IMG/VR virus record: IMGVR_UViG_3300048437_000177
Span: 1-36,821 of that record
Reading direction: 5' to 3' (one strand)
DNA: 36,821 nucleotides
DNA from: a virus
The notes beneath the pieces were generated by a model that made no database searches, was not told where the DNA came from, and worked only from the letters and a program-made list of their open reading frames with translations. Made by a program: the position numbers and the translations under genes. Below are positions 30,094 to 36,821 of the stretch, one piece after another (position 1 is the stretch's first letter; each line of letters starts with the position of its first letter).

Positions 30094-32167
30094 CGAGCAG
30101 GAGCTGCTCTCGACACTGGAGCGAAACATCGACGCAGCCGACACCTACGCCAACAGCGAGGTAGGCGACCAGCGCGACAAGGGCCACCGATACTACTACG
30201 GCGAACCCATGGGCAACGAGACCCGTGGCCGCTCGCAGCATGTGTCCCGGGACGTGTTCGACGCCGTTGAGGCCGTAAAGGCCATGATGCTGGAGACCTT
30301 CAGCGCCGACAAGAACATATGCCGCTTCGACCCGCAGTCTCCAGACGATGTAAACACCGCCCGGCTGGCTACGGCGTGGACAAACTACAACTTCTACCGC
30401 CAGAACAACGGCTACAAGATCCTCGCGGACGTTATCCACGACGCGCTGGTGGCAAAAACTGGGGTGGTGAAGCGGTATTGGAAGGCCGACTACCGCTACG
30501 AGTCCGAGGAGTTCGAGCAGTTCAGCGAGAACGAGTTCAACGTCATGATGTCAGCGCCCGACGTGGAGCTGATTGAGATGATGGAGGAGTCTATCGAGGT
30601 CGTGGACGAGCAGACCGGCACCGCCTACTCTCAGCTTGCCCTCTCTGGCACCACCCGCCGCCGCTACGACACCAGCAAGGTCTGCGTCGAGACCGTGGAG
30701 CCTGAAGACTTCCTGATCAATCCACGCGCCAAGACCGTTCAGGACTCTGACTTCTGCTCGCACCGCATGGCGCGTACCCGAGGCGAGCTGCTGTCTGAGG
30801 GCTTCGATCCCGATGTGGTCGCCAAGCTCGACGAGGAGGACATGCTGAAGGAGGATGGCTCGATTGGTCGAGACTCCGTAGATAGCTTCCGCCATGACCG
30901 CTTCGGCTTGGATGACGCCCGTGACCGTGAGTATGTGACGCTGTACGAGAGCTACATAAAGCGCCACGACCCCGAGATCAACGAGTGCGTTTACTATAAG
31001 TGCATCCACAGCCGCCGGGTGATGCTGGACATCGAGATGGTGGCCGAGATGCCGTTCCGCACCTTCACGCCCTTCCCGCTGCCACATCGATTCTATGGTA
31101 TGTCGCTGGCCGACCAGCTCTGTGATCTTCAGAAGACTATGTCGAGCCTGAAGCGCGGCGTGGTCGATCACCTGATGCTGACCACCACCAGCCGCTGGGT
31201 TGCGAACCTCAGCCTAGTTAAGAACCCACGCGACCTGCTCGATAATCGGGTAGGTGCCGTGGTGGATGTGATGTCTCCCAACCCGGAGTCTGTGGTACGA
31301 CCCCTGCCCACCCCGCAGCTCAACGGCAACGTCTACACAGCTATCGAGAACTTCGAGCAGGAGAAGGAGCAACGCTCTGGATCGAGCCGGATGTCTCGCG
31401 GCATGGACTCGACGGCGATCAGCAAGCAGAACTCAAGCGATCTAATTAGCACATTCATGAACGCCAGCAACCGGCGGATCATGGTCATGTGCAGGAACTT
31501 CGCTGAGAACTTCCTGAAGCCGTTGATGCAGGACTTGTATCGGCTGGGCGTGGAGTACGAGAACGAGACCGTGATGCTACAGCTCGACGGTGCCTTCCAG
31601 CCCGTAACGCCCTCCGCACTTGGTGACCGCACCGAGATGACCGTGGCGGTTGCCCTGACCCCGGAGGAGCAGCAGGCAGAGGCCCAGAAGCTGCTGACTC
31701 TGGACACACAGTTCACGTCCAACCCAGCCGACCCGACTGTTGGCGGCCTCTACGGGCAGCAGCAGCGCCACGCCCTGCTGTCCCGGGCCTTTGAGCTGCT
31801 GAACATCAAGGACGGTGCCTCGTTCCTGCAAGATCCAAACGACCCTCAATACCAACAACAGCAGCAGCAGATGCAGCAGCAACAGCAGCAGCAGGCTGAA
31901 GAAATGCAGGCCCGTCAGCAAGAGATTGAAAAGTTCCAAGCTGGTATGTCGGCTCGACAGGTCTCTGTTATGGAGGGCCAGCTTGAGCTGGATGTTGTGA
32001 AGGAGCAGAACCGCATGATGCTGGAGCTTGAGAAGCAGGAGTTCACTGAGGAAGAGAAAGAGGCTCGCCTGATGCTGGACACTGAGAAGCACCTGCACGA
32101 CATCGAGCGTGATCAAGCGGAGCTGGAAATAGAACGAGAACAGAAGAGGAACGTAAGCATTGGCTGA
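30077..32167 (+). CDS. Portal protein, SU10-type
   Basis: A 696-aa protein directly after the large terminase. The N-terminal region SADKNICRFDPQS, then the central clip-type helices, and DQLCDLQKTMSSLKRGVVDHLM and NGNVYTAIENFEQEKEQRSGSSRMSRGMD are typical of SU10-like portals. A poly-Gln stretch (about 593-615, many CAG/CAA codons) leads into a long C-terminal coiled coil rich in Glu, Met and Leu. The ATG at 30077 overlaps the terminase end and has an AAGGA site. It forms the dodecameric DNA channel. Confidence 0.9.
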   Translation: MNMTIDEQELLSTLERNIDAADTYANSEVGDQRDKGHRYYYGEPMGNETRGRSQHVSRDVFDAVEAVKAMMLETFSADKNICRFDPQSPDDVNTARLATAWTNYNFYRQNNGYKILADVIHDALVAKTGVVKRYWKADYRYESEEFEQFSENEFNVMMSAPDVELIEMMEESIEVVDEQTGTAYSQLALSGTTRRRYDTSKVCVETVEPEDFLINPRAKTVQDSDFCSHRMARTRGELLSEGFDPDVVAKLDEEDMLKEDGSIGRDSVDSFRHDRFGLDDARDREYVTLYESYIKRHDPEINECVYYKCIHSRRVMLDIEMVAEMPFRTFTPFPLPHRFYGMSLADQLCDLQKTMSSLKRGVVDHLMLTTTSRWVANLSLVKNPRDLLDNRVGAVVDVMSPNPESVVRPLPTPQLNGNVYTAIENFEQEKEQRSGSSRMSRGMDSTAISKQNSSDLISTFMNASNRRIMVMCRNFAENFLKPLMQDLYRLGVEYENETVMLQLDGAFQPVTPSALGDRTEMTVAVALTPEEQQAEAQKLLTLDTQFTSNPADPTVGGLYGQQQRHALLSRAFELLNIKDGASFLQDPNDPQYQQQQQQMQQQQQQQAEEMQARQQEIEKFQAGMSARQVSVMEGQLELDVVKEQNRMMLELEKQEFTEEEKEARLMLDTEKHLHDIERDQAELEIEREQKRNVSIG

Positions 32168-32363
32168 TCTATCAAGGTTCGACGACCTGCTTAACCGGGC
32201 GAAGGAGAAAAAGAAACCCAAGCCCGACATCAAGCAGGTGTTCAAAGAATTCGAGGCATACAGGGCGCAGGCGGCTGCCCCTGTGGCTGAGAAAAGTGTG
32301 GGAAGTGAAAAACCCGAAAAACCCAAAAAACCAAAGCAACCCGAAAAGGACTTTTTAGTATGA
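32160..32363 (+). CDS. Small Lys/Pro-rich protein (67 aa)
   Basis: It starts at TTG 32160, overlapping the portal stop, with AGAGGA upstream. The 67 residues are very basic at two places (AKEKKKPKPDIKQVFKEFEA and EKPEKPKKPKQPEKDF). It ends in an ATGA overlap with the next gene. Lying between portal and scaffold, it may be a head-assembly accessory. No family is recognised. Confidence 0.6.
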   Translation: MADLSRFDDLLNRAKEKKKPKPDIKQVFKEFEAYRAQAAAPVAEKSVGSEKPEKPKKPKQPEKDFLV

Positions 32364-32623
32364 GCGAAGTAGAAACAATGGAAATGCACGAACTCCAAAG
32401 CAAGGCAGACGCGGCCAGCGCGATGATGAACTCGCAGGTGTTCAATGAGGCCTTCCAGATGATGAATCAGGGGATAGTGGATCAGATGCTACAGACACCG
32501 GCGGAGGCACCTGCTGAACGCGAACGGCTTTACGCAATGTTTAAAGCAGGCCAGTTGTTCGTGCAGCAATTTGCTACATTAATCAACAACTTAGAGTTGC
32601 GTAAACAACAAGAGGCGGATTAG
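32360..32623 (+). CDS. Small helical protein before scaffold (87 aa)
   Basis: The 87-aa protein is Gln-, Met- and Ala-rich and helical (HELQSKADAASAMMNSQVFN, AGQLFVQQFATLINNLELRK). The start ATGA overlaps the preceding gene. It ends one base before the scaffold start. It is probably a head-assembly factor or chaperone-like helical protein. An operator-like AACAACTTAGAGTTGCG (32585-32601) lies in its last codons; it may be coincidence. Confidence 0.6.
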   Translation: MSEVETMEMHELQSKADAASAMMNSQVFNEAFQMMNQGIVDQMLQTPAEAPAERERLYAMFKAGQLFVQQFATLINNLELRKQQEAD

Positions 32624-32624
32624 A

Positions 32625-33584
32625 ATGGCGGAAGCAAACATTGATCCGGCAGAGCAACCCTCCCAAGACTCTTCGGAACAAGACACAATTGACAGATTGA
32701 CCACGCTGTTGGAGTCCGATCTGGACGAACCAGAGGTTGAGGAGCAATCCGATCAAGAGGCCGATGAGGCCGACATAGAGGAAGCAGAGTTCGAGGAAGC
32801 GCCCGACGAGGAAACCGAAGAGGCTGAGGAGGTCGATGAAGACCCAACCGATGAAGCCGAGGCGGAGGAATCAGAAGCTATGTTCGAGGTCGATGGCGAG
32901 AGCCTGAGCGCCGAAGAGCTAAAGCTGGGGTATCTCAGACAAAGCGACTACACAAAAAAGACGCAGGCGGTAGCCGAGCAGCGGAAGGCTTTTGAAGCCC
33001 AAACCGCAGAGGCCGAGGCGACCATGAATGCGTTGATGTCCGCCGCTGGCGCTGACATTTCGCGTTTTCAGAACGTGAACTGGGAACAGGCCGCGATAGA
33101 CAACCCTGATCAGTATCGACAGGCCAAGGCGGCCTATGAGCAGGCACAGTCCACCTACAACTTAATTAAGGCGCAGGCGGATCAGTTCCAGACTCAGCAG
33201 CAGCAACAGACCGAGGCGGCGCAGAAAGAGGCCGCAAAAGAAAGTCTGACTGTCCTGAAGACCAATATCCCAAACTGGAATAACGATCTTTATTACCAGA
33301 TCGGGGAATATGCTCAAGGTTTAGGTGTCAGCGGTGAGGAGTTCAATAAGGTCTCCGATCACCGATTGATTACCGCGCTGTGGAAGGCCATGCAGTTCGA
33401 TCAGGCAAAACGGGTGACGGCTAAGAAAAAAGCGAAGTCATCACCTACTAAAACTTTGTCAGGCTCCAAAGCTGACTCGACAAAGGCCGTTCAGTCCGAA
33501 AGCGCCCGTAAAACACGGGAGCGATTGAGAAAGTCCGGCACTGTTGATGACGCAGCGGCAGCCCTCTTGAATAGGATGAAATAA
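32625..33584 (+). CDS. Head scaffold protein
   Basis: The 319-aa protein has an extremely acidic N-terminal part (about 25-90, with runs such as EEAEEVDEDPTDEAEAEE), then SESAMFEVDGESLSAEELKLGYLRQSDYTKK, a long Ala/Gln helix (about 120-210) and a basic C-terminal end (about 265-319: KRVTAKKKAKSSPTK). Acidic N-terminus, coiled middle and basic tail just before the capsid gene is the classic scaffold layout. It would guide procapsid assembly through its basic C-terminus and then leave. Confidence 0.88.
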   Translation: MAEANIDPAEQPSQDSSEQDTIDRLTTLLESDLDEPEVEEQSDQEADEADIEEAEFEEAPDEETEEAEEVDEDPTDEAEAEESEAMFEVDGESLSAEELKLGYLRQSDYTKKTQAVAEQRKAFEAQTAEAEATMNALMSAAGADISRFQNVNWEQAAIDNPDQYRQAKAAYEQAQSTYNLIKAQADQFQTQQQQQTEAAQKEAAKESLTVLKTNIPNWNNDLYYQIGEYAQGLGVSGEEFNKVSDHRLITALWKAMQFDQAKRVTAKKKAKSSPTKTLSGSKADSTKAVQSESARKTRERLRKSGTVDDAAAALLNRMK

Positions 33585-33585
33585 C

Positions 33586-34485
33586 ATGCCAACAGTAAGC
33601 GGCACTCTAAAAACTTTCGATCAGGTCGGTAAGCGTGAAGACGTAGAAGACATCATCTACGATATTTCGCCTACGGACACACCCATGCTCACCAGCATCG
33701 GAACCTCTACTGCTGGGGCAACTTTGCACCAGTGGCTGCAAGACTCTCTTGCCCCCGTAGCGACCAACGCTAACGTGGAAGGCGCGGACGCAGGCACGGC
33801 CTCTACCATCACACAGACCGTCAAGACTGCTAACACGCAGATCTTTGACAAGGTTGTGCAGGTATCAGGAACCGCCGAAGCGGTAGGCACCTATGGCCGT
33901 ACAAGCGATCTGGCGTATGCCATCGCCAAGGCCGGTAAGGAAATCAAGCGCGATATCGAGCACAGCTTTGTAGGCGCTGGACAGGCAGGCACCGCTGGTA
34001 ACAGCAGCACTGCACGGCAATTGACCTCCGCTGCCAACCAGATCAGCGCGGCCACCACCAACACCGCTGGCTCGAATCGAGCACTAACGGAAGCACTCGT
34101 CCTCGACGTAGCACAAAAAGTGTACGAAAAAGGCGGCGATGCCTCTCAGATGCAGGTAACACCCTCGCACTCTGTAGTGGTTGCAGGCTTCGCTACGGCC
34201 TCTGGTCGCCAGCGAGACTTCGGCAGCAGCACGACTGTTGTGAACTCGGTAGACATCTTGGTAACGCCATTCGGAACCCTGAATGTTGTGCCTAACCGTC
34301 TGCTCGACGCCAACACGTCTCTGATCCTCGACACCGAGTATTGGTCACGCGCAGTTCTGCGGCCCATGCAGACTGTTGTTTTGGCTAAGACCGGCGACAG
34401 CGATAAGCGTCAGATGCTGACCGAGCTTACCTTGGTGTGCGAGCACGACGAGGCAAGCGGCAAGATCGACGCACTGACCGCGTAA
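33586..34485 (+). CDS. Major capsid protein, SU10/DUF5309 family
   Basis: The 299-aa protein begins with VSGTLKTFDQVGKREDVEDI and IYDISPTDTPMLTSIGTS, as in the DUF5309 (SU10-type) major capsid family. Then come TNANVEGADAGTAS, DKVVQVSGTAEAVGTYGR and the long helix KEIKRDIEHSF; toward the C-terminus VDILVTPFGTLNVVPNRLLD and LDTEYWSRAVLRPMQTV. These fit an HK97-fold protein with A-domain and P-domain. It follows the scaffold by one base and is followed by a strong hairpin terminator. Confidence 0.92.
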   Translation: MPTVSGTLKTFDQVGKREDVEDIIYDISPTDTPMLTSIGTSTAGATLHQWLQDSLAPVATNANVEGADAGTASTITQTVKTANTQIFDKVVQVSGTAEAVGTYGRTSDLAYAIAKAGKEIKRDIEHSFVGAGQAGTAGNSSTARQLTSAANQISAATTNTAGSNRALTEALVLDVAQKVYEKGGDASQMQVTPSHSVVVAGFATASGRQRDFGSSTTVVNSVDILVTPFGTLNVVPNRLLDANTSLILDTEYWSRAVLRPMQTVVLAKTGDSDKRQMLTELTLVCEHDEASGKIDALTA

Positions 34486-34512
34486 AGTTTGCTCATCCCT
34501 CCCCTGAGCAAC

Positions 34513-34546
34513 GGCGGCCCCTTCGGGGGTCGCCAACCTTTTCTTT
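34513..34546 (+). terminator. Intrinsic terminator/attenuator after the capsid gene
   Basis: GGCGGCCCC (34513-34521), TTCG loop and GGGGTCGCC (34526-34534) form a nine-pair stem with one G-T pair, followed by AACCTTTTCTTTT. The stable TTCG tetraloop and T-rich tail make it a good terminator. As late genes continue beyond it, it probably acts as an attenuator raising capsid expression over later genes. Confidence 0.75.
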
Positions 34547-34558
34547 TGAGGTGGAAGA

Positions 34559-34858
34559 ATGTCTGAATTGAAATCCCACATAGTTCACGACGAGATTGAG
34601 GACAAGCTGCATGTGGCCCACACGCAGGATATCGCCCCCATCATTGCGGACAACATCGCCCGATCTAACGAGATCGACAAGCACGCCAAGTACGGCGAAA
34701 CAGAGCGCGTGGCCTCTATACCTATGGTTGTAGTAGTCCAGTGGATGCAGGAGGGGATCAATGTCATAAACCCCACCTACGAGGATCAGAAGAAGATCAA
34801 GCAGCGCCTGAACAGCCCGGAGTATGCGTACCTAAGAACCCGAGGCGGTAGGTTATGA
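34559..34858 (+). CDS. Head-region protein (99 aa)
   Basis: The 99-residue protein starts at ATG 34559 behind GAGGTGGAAG. The sequence is helical and charged (HIVHDEIEDKLHVAHTQDI, IARSNEIDKHAKYGETERVA, SIPMVVVVQWMQEGINVINP), ending RLNSPEYAYLRTRGGRL. Similar small proteins with PMVVVVxWMxEGxNV follow capsid genes in SU10-like and marine phages. I take it as a head-completion or virion-associated protein. The stop overlaps the adaptor start (ATGA). Confidence 0.65.
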   Translation: MSELKSHIVHDEIEDKLHVAHTQDIAPIIADNIARSNEIDKHAKYGETERVASIPMVVVVQWMQEGINVINPTYEDQKKIKQRLNSPEYAYLRTRGGRL

Positions 34859-35763
34859 GTTTAGCGAACTATGGCGATTTAAAGTCTGCTGTAACCACAT
34901 GGTTAAACAGGGACGATTTAGACTCTCAAGTCCCCGATTTTATTGCACTGGCAGAGACTAGGCTCAAGAAAAGATTTAAGGGCGTTACCACTTTATCAGA
35001 CGTAGCTCCCACATCGGCATTTCTTACCAGCTACCCCGATGTTTACCTCTACGCTTCACTTGTTGAGGCAGAACCTTTCTTGCAGAACGATCAGCGTTTG
35101 CAAACGTGGCTGTCCTTGTATGACAGAGCATCCGCCGAGATCAGGATTGTTGATACCGCTGCTACTCTCACCACCTACGCAGGTCTAAAGGCAACGGTTG
35201 CGAGCTGGTTAGACCGGGCCGATATCGATGACGCCATACCCAGTTTTGTTGAGCTTGCGGAGAATCGTATTTTTCATGAGCTTCGCGCTCCAGTGAACGA
35301 GAAGACGATTCTCCTGACTCTGAGCAGCGACGGATATGCGACTCTGCCGTCCGACTTCTTAGAGGTTGTGGATGTTTTTTGGAACTACAACCCGCTATCC
35401 CGAGTAACTCTTACACAGCTACACAGCTATCTTGAGCGCACAGGCGTTGCGCCAGAGGTGTTTGCACGAGAGACCTATCGTTTTCGTTTTTTCCCTCTTC
35501 CTACTGTTGAGGAGAGTGACGAGCTAAGAATGATTTATTATTACGACCCCGGCAGGTTGACTGACAGCTCGACTAGCAACGTGGTTTTTGCCGCAGCCCC
35601 AGAGCTGTATTTATACGCAACACTGGCAGAGGCGTCTAACTATTTAGGCATGGACGGCTCCCAGTACGAGGCCTCCTATCAAACAGCCTTCGGCAGATTA
35701 ATGCAGCACGCTGTTGTTGCGGAGAACGCGGGAGCGACGGCAACAGTCCAAATGGGATACTAG
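34855..35763 (+). CDS. Head-tail adaptor with internal duplication
   Basis: The 302-aa protein resembles P22 gp4-like adaptors. A conserved opening element (YGDLKSAVTTWLNRDDLD, then VPDFIALAETRLKKRF) is at residues 5-41, and again at 107-143 (YAGLKATVASWLDRADID, IPSFVELAENRIFHEL). The closing element PDVYLYASLVEAEPFLQ (61-78) also recurs near 248-265 (PELYLYATLAEASNYLG). So a short copy lacking the middle has been fused in front of a complete adaptor. It would sit below the portal. The start is an ATGA overlap. Confidence 0.8.
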   Translation: MSLANYGDLKSAVTTWLNRDDLDSQVPDFIALAETRLKKRFKGVTTLSDVAPTSAFLTSYPDVYLYASLVEAEPFLQNDQRLQTWLSLYDRASAEIRIVDTAATLTTYAGLKATVASWLDRADIDDAIPSFVELAENRIFHELRAPVNEKTILLTLSSDGYATLPSDFLEVVDVFWNYNPLSRVTLTQLHSYLERTGVAPEVFARETYRFRFFPLPTVEESDELRMIYYYDPGRLTDSSTSNVVFAAAPELYLYATLAEASNYLGMDGSQYEASYQTAFGRLMQHAVVAENAGATATVQMGY

Positions 35764-35764
35764 A

Positions 35765-36821
35765 ATGTCTGGATTTTTTAAGGATAACCCGCCTGCCACT
35801 CAGGTAGGTTCTGAGGACGCAACCGAGTCCACCATACAAGAGGACGCGGTAACCCAGACCGACACATCTGGTGGCTTTTACCAAGGCTCTCCAGACCAGA
35901 CCACCACCGATGCCTACACGGCAGATGCTCTGGCGAGCAAGAACGCCGCCGAGGCCGCTAAGGTCGCAGCAGAGGCAGCGCAGGCAGCGAGCGAGTCAGC
36001 GAAGACCGCAGCAGAGACTGCGGAGGAAAACGCCGAGACGGCTGAGACGAACGCCGAGACGGCTGAAGCTAATGTGGCAACCGACGCGGCAACGGCAAGC
36101 ACCAAGGCTGGCGAGGCCGCAACGTCAGCGTCAAATGCTTCAACCAGCGAGACCAACGCAGCCGCATCGGCTACGTCTGCCTCTGGCAGTGCATCAACCG
36201 CGACAAGTCAGGCATCAGCCGCAAGCACCAGCGCCACCAACGCCTCTGCGTCTGAGACATCTGCGTCAAACAGCGCATCGGCGGCATCGACTTCCGCGAC
36301 GGCTGCCGCAGCCTCTGAGACCGCAGCGGGTACAAGCGAGACAAACGCTGCCGCCAGCGAAGCCAACGCGGCAACGTCTGCTACCAATGCGGCAACCAGC
36401 GCCAGCAACGCATCGACCAGTGAGAGCAACGCATCGACCAGCGCGAGCAACGCATCGACCAGCGCCAGCAACGCCGCCTCAAGCTCGTCGGCTGCATCGA
36501 CTTCAGAGACCAACGCGGCGACCAGCGAAACAAACGCAGCTACCAGCGCGACATCTTCTGCGGCATCGGCAAGCTCTGCCAGCGCAGCGAAAGACGCAGC
36601 CTTGGCGGCACTGGATAATTTCGATGACAGGTATTTGGGGCAAAAAGCCAGCGACCCGTCTGTAGACAACGACGGCAACGCCCTGATTACAGGTGCGTTG
36701 TATTTCGACACCACTAACGATGTTATGCGGGTGTACGACGGAAGCCAGTGGTTGGCTGCGTATGCCGATGTCAGCGGCTCGGCCCTCACTGTCAACAACC
36801 TGTCAGATCTGGCGAATGCCG
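35765..36821 (+). CDS. Tail fibre protein (5' part, runs off the window)
   Basis: Starts at ATG 35765 just after the adaptor stop. 352 codons are present. The N-terminal 50 residues (MSGFFKDNPPATQVGSEDATES, FYQGSPDQTTTDAY) form the virion-attachment part. A long Ala/Ser/Thr/Asn repeat (about 60-280, units such as NAAASATSASGSA and SNASTSASNAST) follows, a stalk. Then NFDDRYLGQKASDPSVD, GALYFDTTNDVMRVYDGSQW and NNLSDLANA. The final base and the first two window bases complete a codon, and the frame continues for 16 codons to the TAG at 51-53. Confidence 0.88.
   Translation, partial: MSGFFKDNPPATQVGSEDATESTIQEDAVTQTDTSGGFYQGSPDQTTTDAYTADALASKNAAEAAKVAAEAAQAASESAKTAAETAEENAETAETNAETAEANVATDAATASTKAGEAATSASNASTSETNAAASATSASGSASTATSQASAASTSATNASASETSASNSASAASTSATAAAASETAAGTSETNAAASEANAATSATNAATSASNASTSESNASTSASNASTSASNAASSSSAASTSETNAATSETNAATSATSSAASASSASAAKDAALAALDNFDDRYLGQKASDPSVDNDGNALITGALYFDTTNDVMRVYDGSQWLAAYADVSGSALTVNNLSDLANA

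Noticed and set aside
32585-32601. Operator-like AACAACTTAGAGTTGCG
   Set aside because: It has one mismatch in the core and lies inside coding sequence without a promoter nearby, so it is probably chance. Noted only because the next gene is the scaffold.
35871-36665. 264-codon frame on the + strand, very rich in Arg, Pro and Gln
   Set aside because: It is the shifted frame of the Ala/Ser-repeat stalk of the tail fibre; the repeat composition removes stops. No ribosome binding site and an implausible protein.
1-36821. tRNA or rRNA genes
   Set aside because: I looked in the gene-free stretches (14.5-14.8, 25.55-25.70, 27.5-28.0, 28.37-28.6 kb) and saw no cloverleaf with a T-loop TTCGA context. 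A tRNA search program would be decisive.

Overview
The window looks like the genome of a temperate, short-tailed (podovirus-like) dsDNA phage of a proteobacterium, probably marine. Support: a capsid gene of the SU10/DUF5309 type, no tape-measure, tail-tube or sheath gene, large internal-virion-type proteins, a GTA-type three-helix holin, small tail proteins of the kind common in marine phage metagenomes, and E. coli-like -35/-10 hexamers and ribosome binding sites. The host cannot be fixed from sequence alone. The window starts in the last codons of one open frame and ends inside a tail-fibre frame; joined end to start, the frame is preserved and gives one fibre of about 369 aa. The 36,821 bases are therefore probably one complete circular or circularly permuted genome opened inside the fibre gene.

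Layout. (1) Late region, + strand, 27,995 to the end and on through 1-14,485: small and large terminase, portal, two small proteins, scaffold, major capsid, adaptor, tail fibre; then small tail proteins, a lysis cassette (XhlA-like, M15 peptidase, 3TM holin), a second repeat-rich fibre, a P22 gp10-like tail protein, a repeat-rich 749-aa virion protein, probable ejection proteins and a small very basic protein. (2) A 349-bp gene-free stretch (14,486-14,834) with paired short repeats, a likely attP, followed by a tyrosine integrase. (3) Leftward unit (22.0 to 15.9 kb): a DUF2800-type nuclease split into two overlapping genes, an Enc34-type ssDNA-binding protein, family A DNA polymerase, VRR-NUC nuclease and SNF2-type helicase, then a helix-turn-helix repressor and an excisionase-like protein. 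(4) Rightward early unit (22.1 to 27.5 kb): Cro-like protein, a small membrane peptide, an NrS-1-like primase-polymerase/helicase, an HNH protein and a row of small genes in cassettes with their own promoters and terminators. (5) A 517-bp gene-free stretch before the small terminase gene with inverted repeats, operators and a late promoter, a candidate packaging or origin site.

The most striking signal is a dispersed 17-bp operator, nACAAn-N5-nTTGTn. I found nine good copies, at the integrase, repressor, divergent early, two accessory-cassette and late (terminase) promoters. The simplest reading is that the repressor controls every transcription unit directly, including the late operon, and represses itself through an operator that contains its own ribosome binding site. 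Other points to check are the split DUF2800 gene, the helicase with no ATG/GTG/TTG ahead of its Walker A motif, a partial internal duplication in the adaptor, and a structured untranslated stretch near 25.6 kb.
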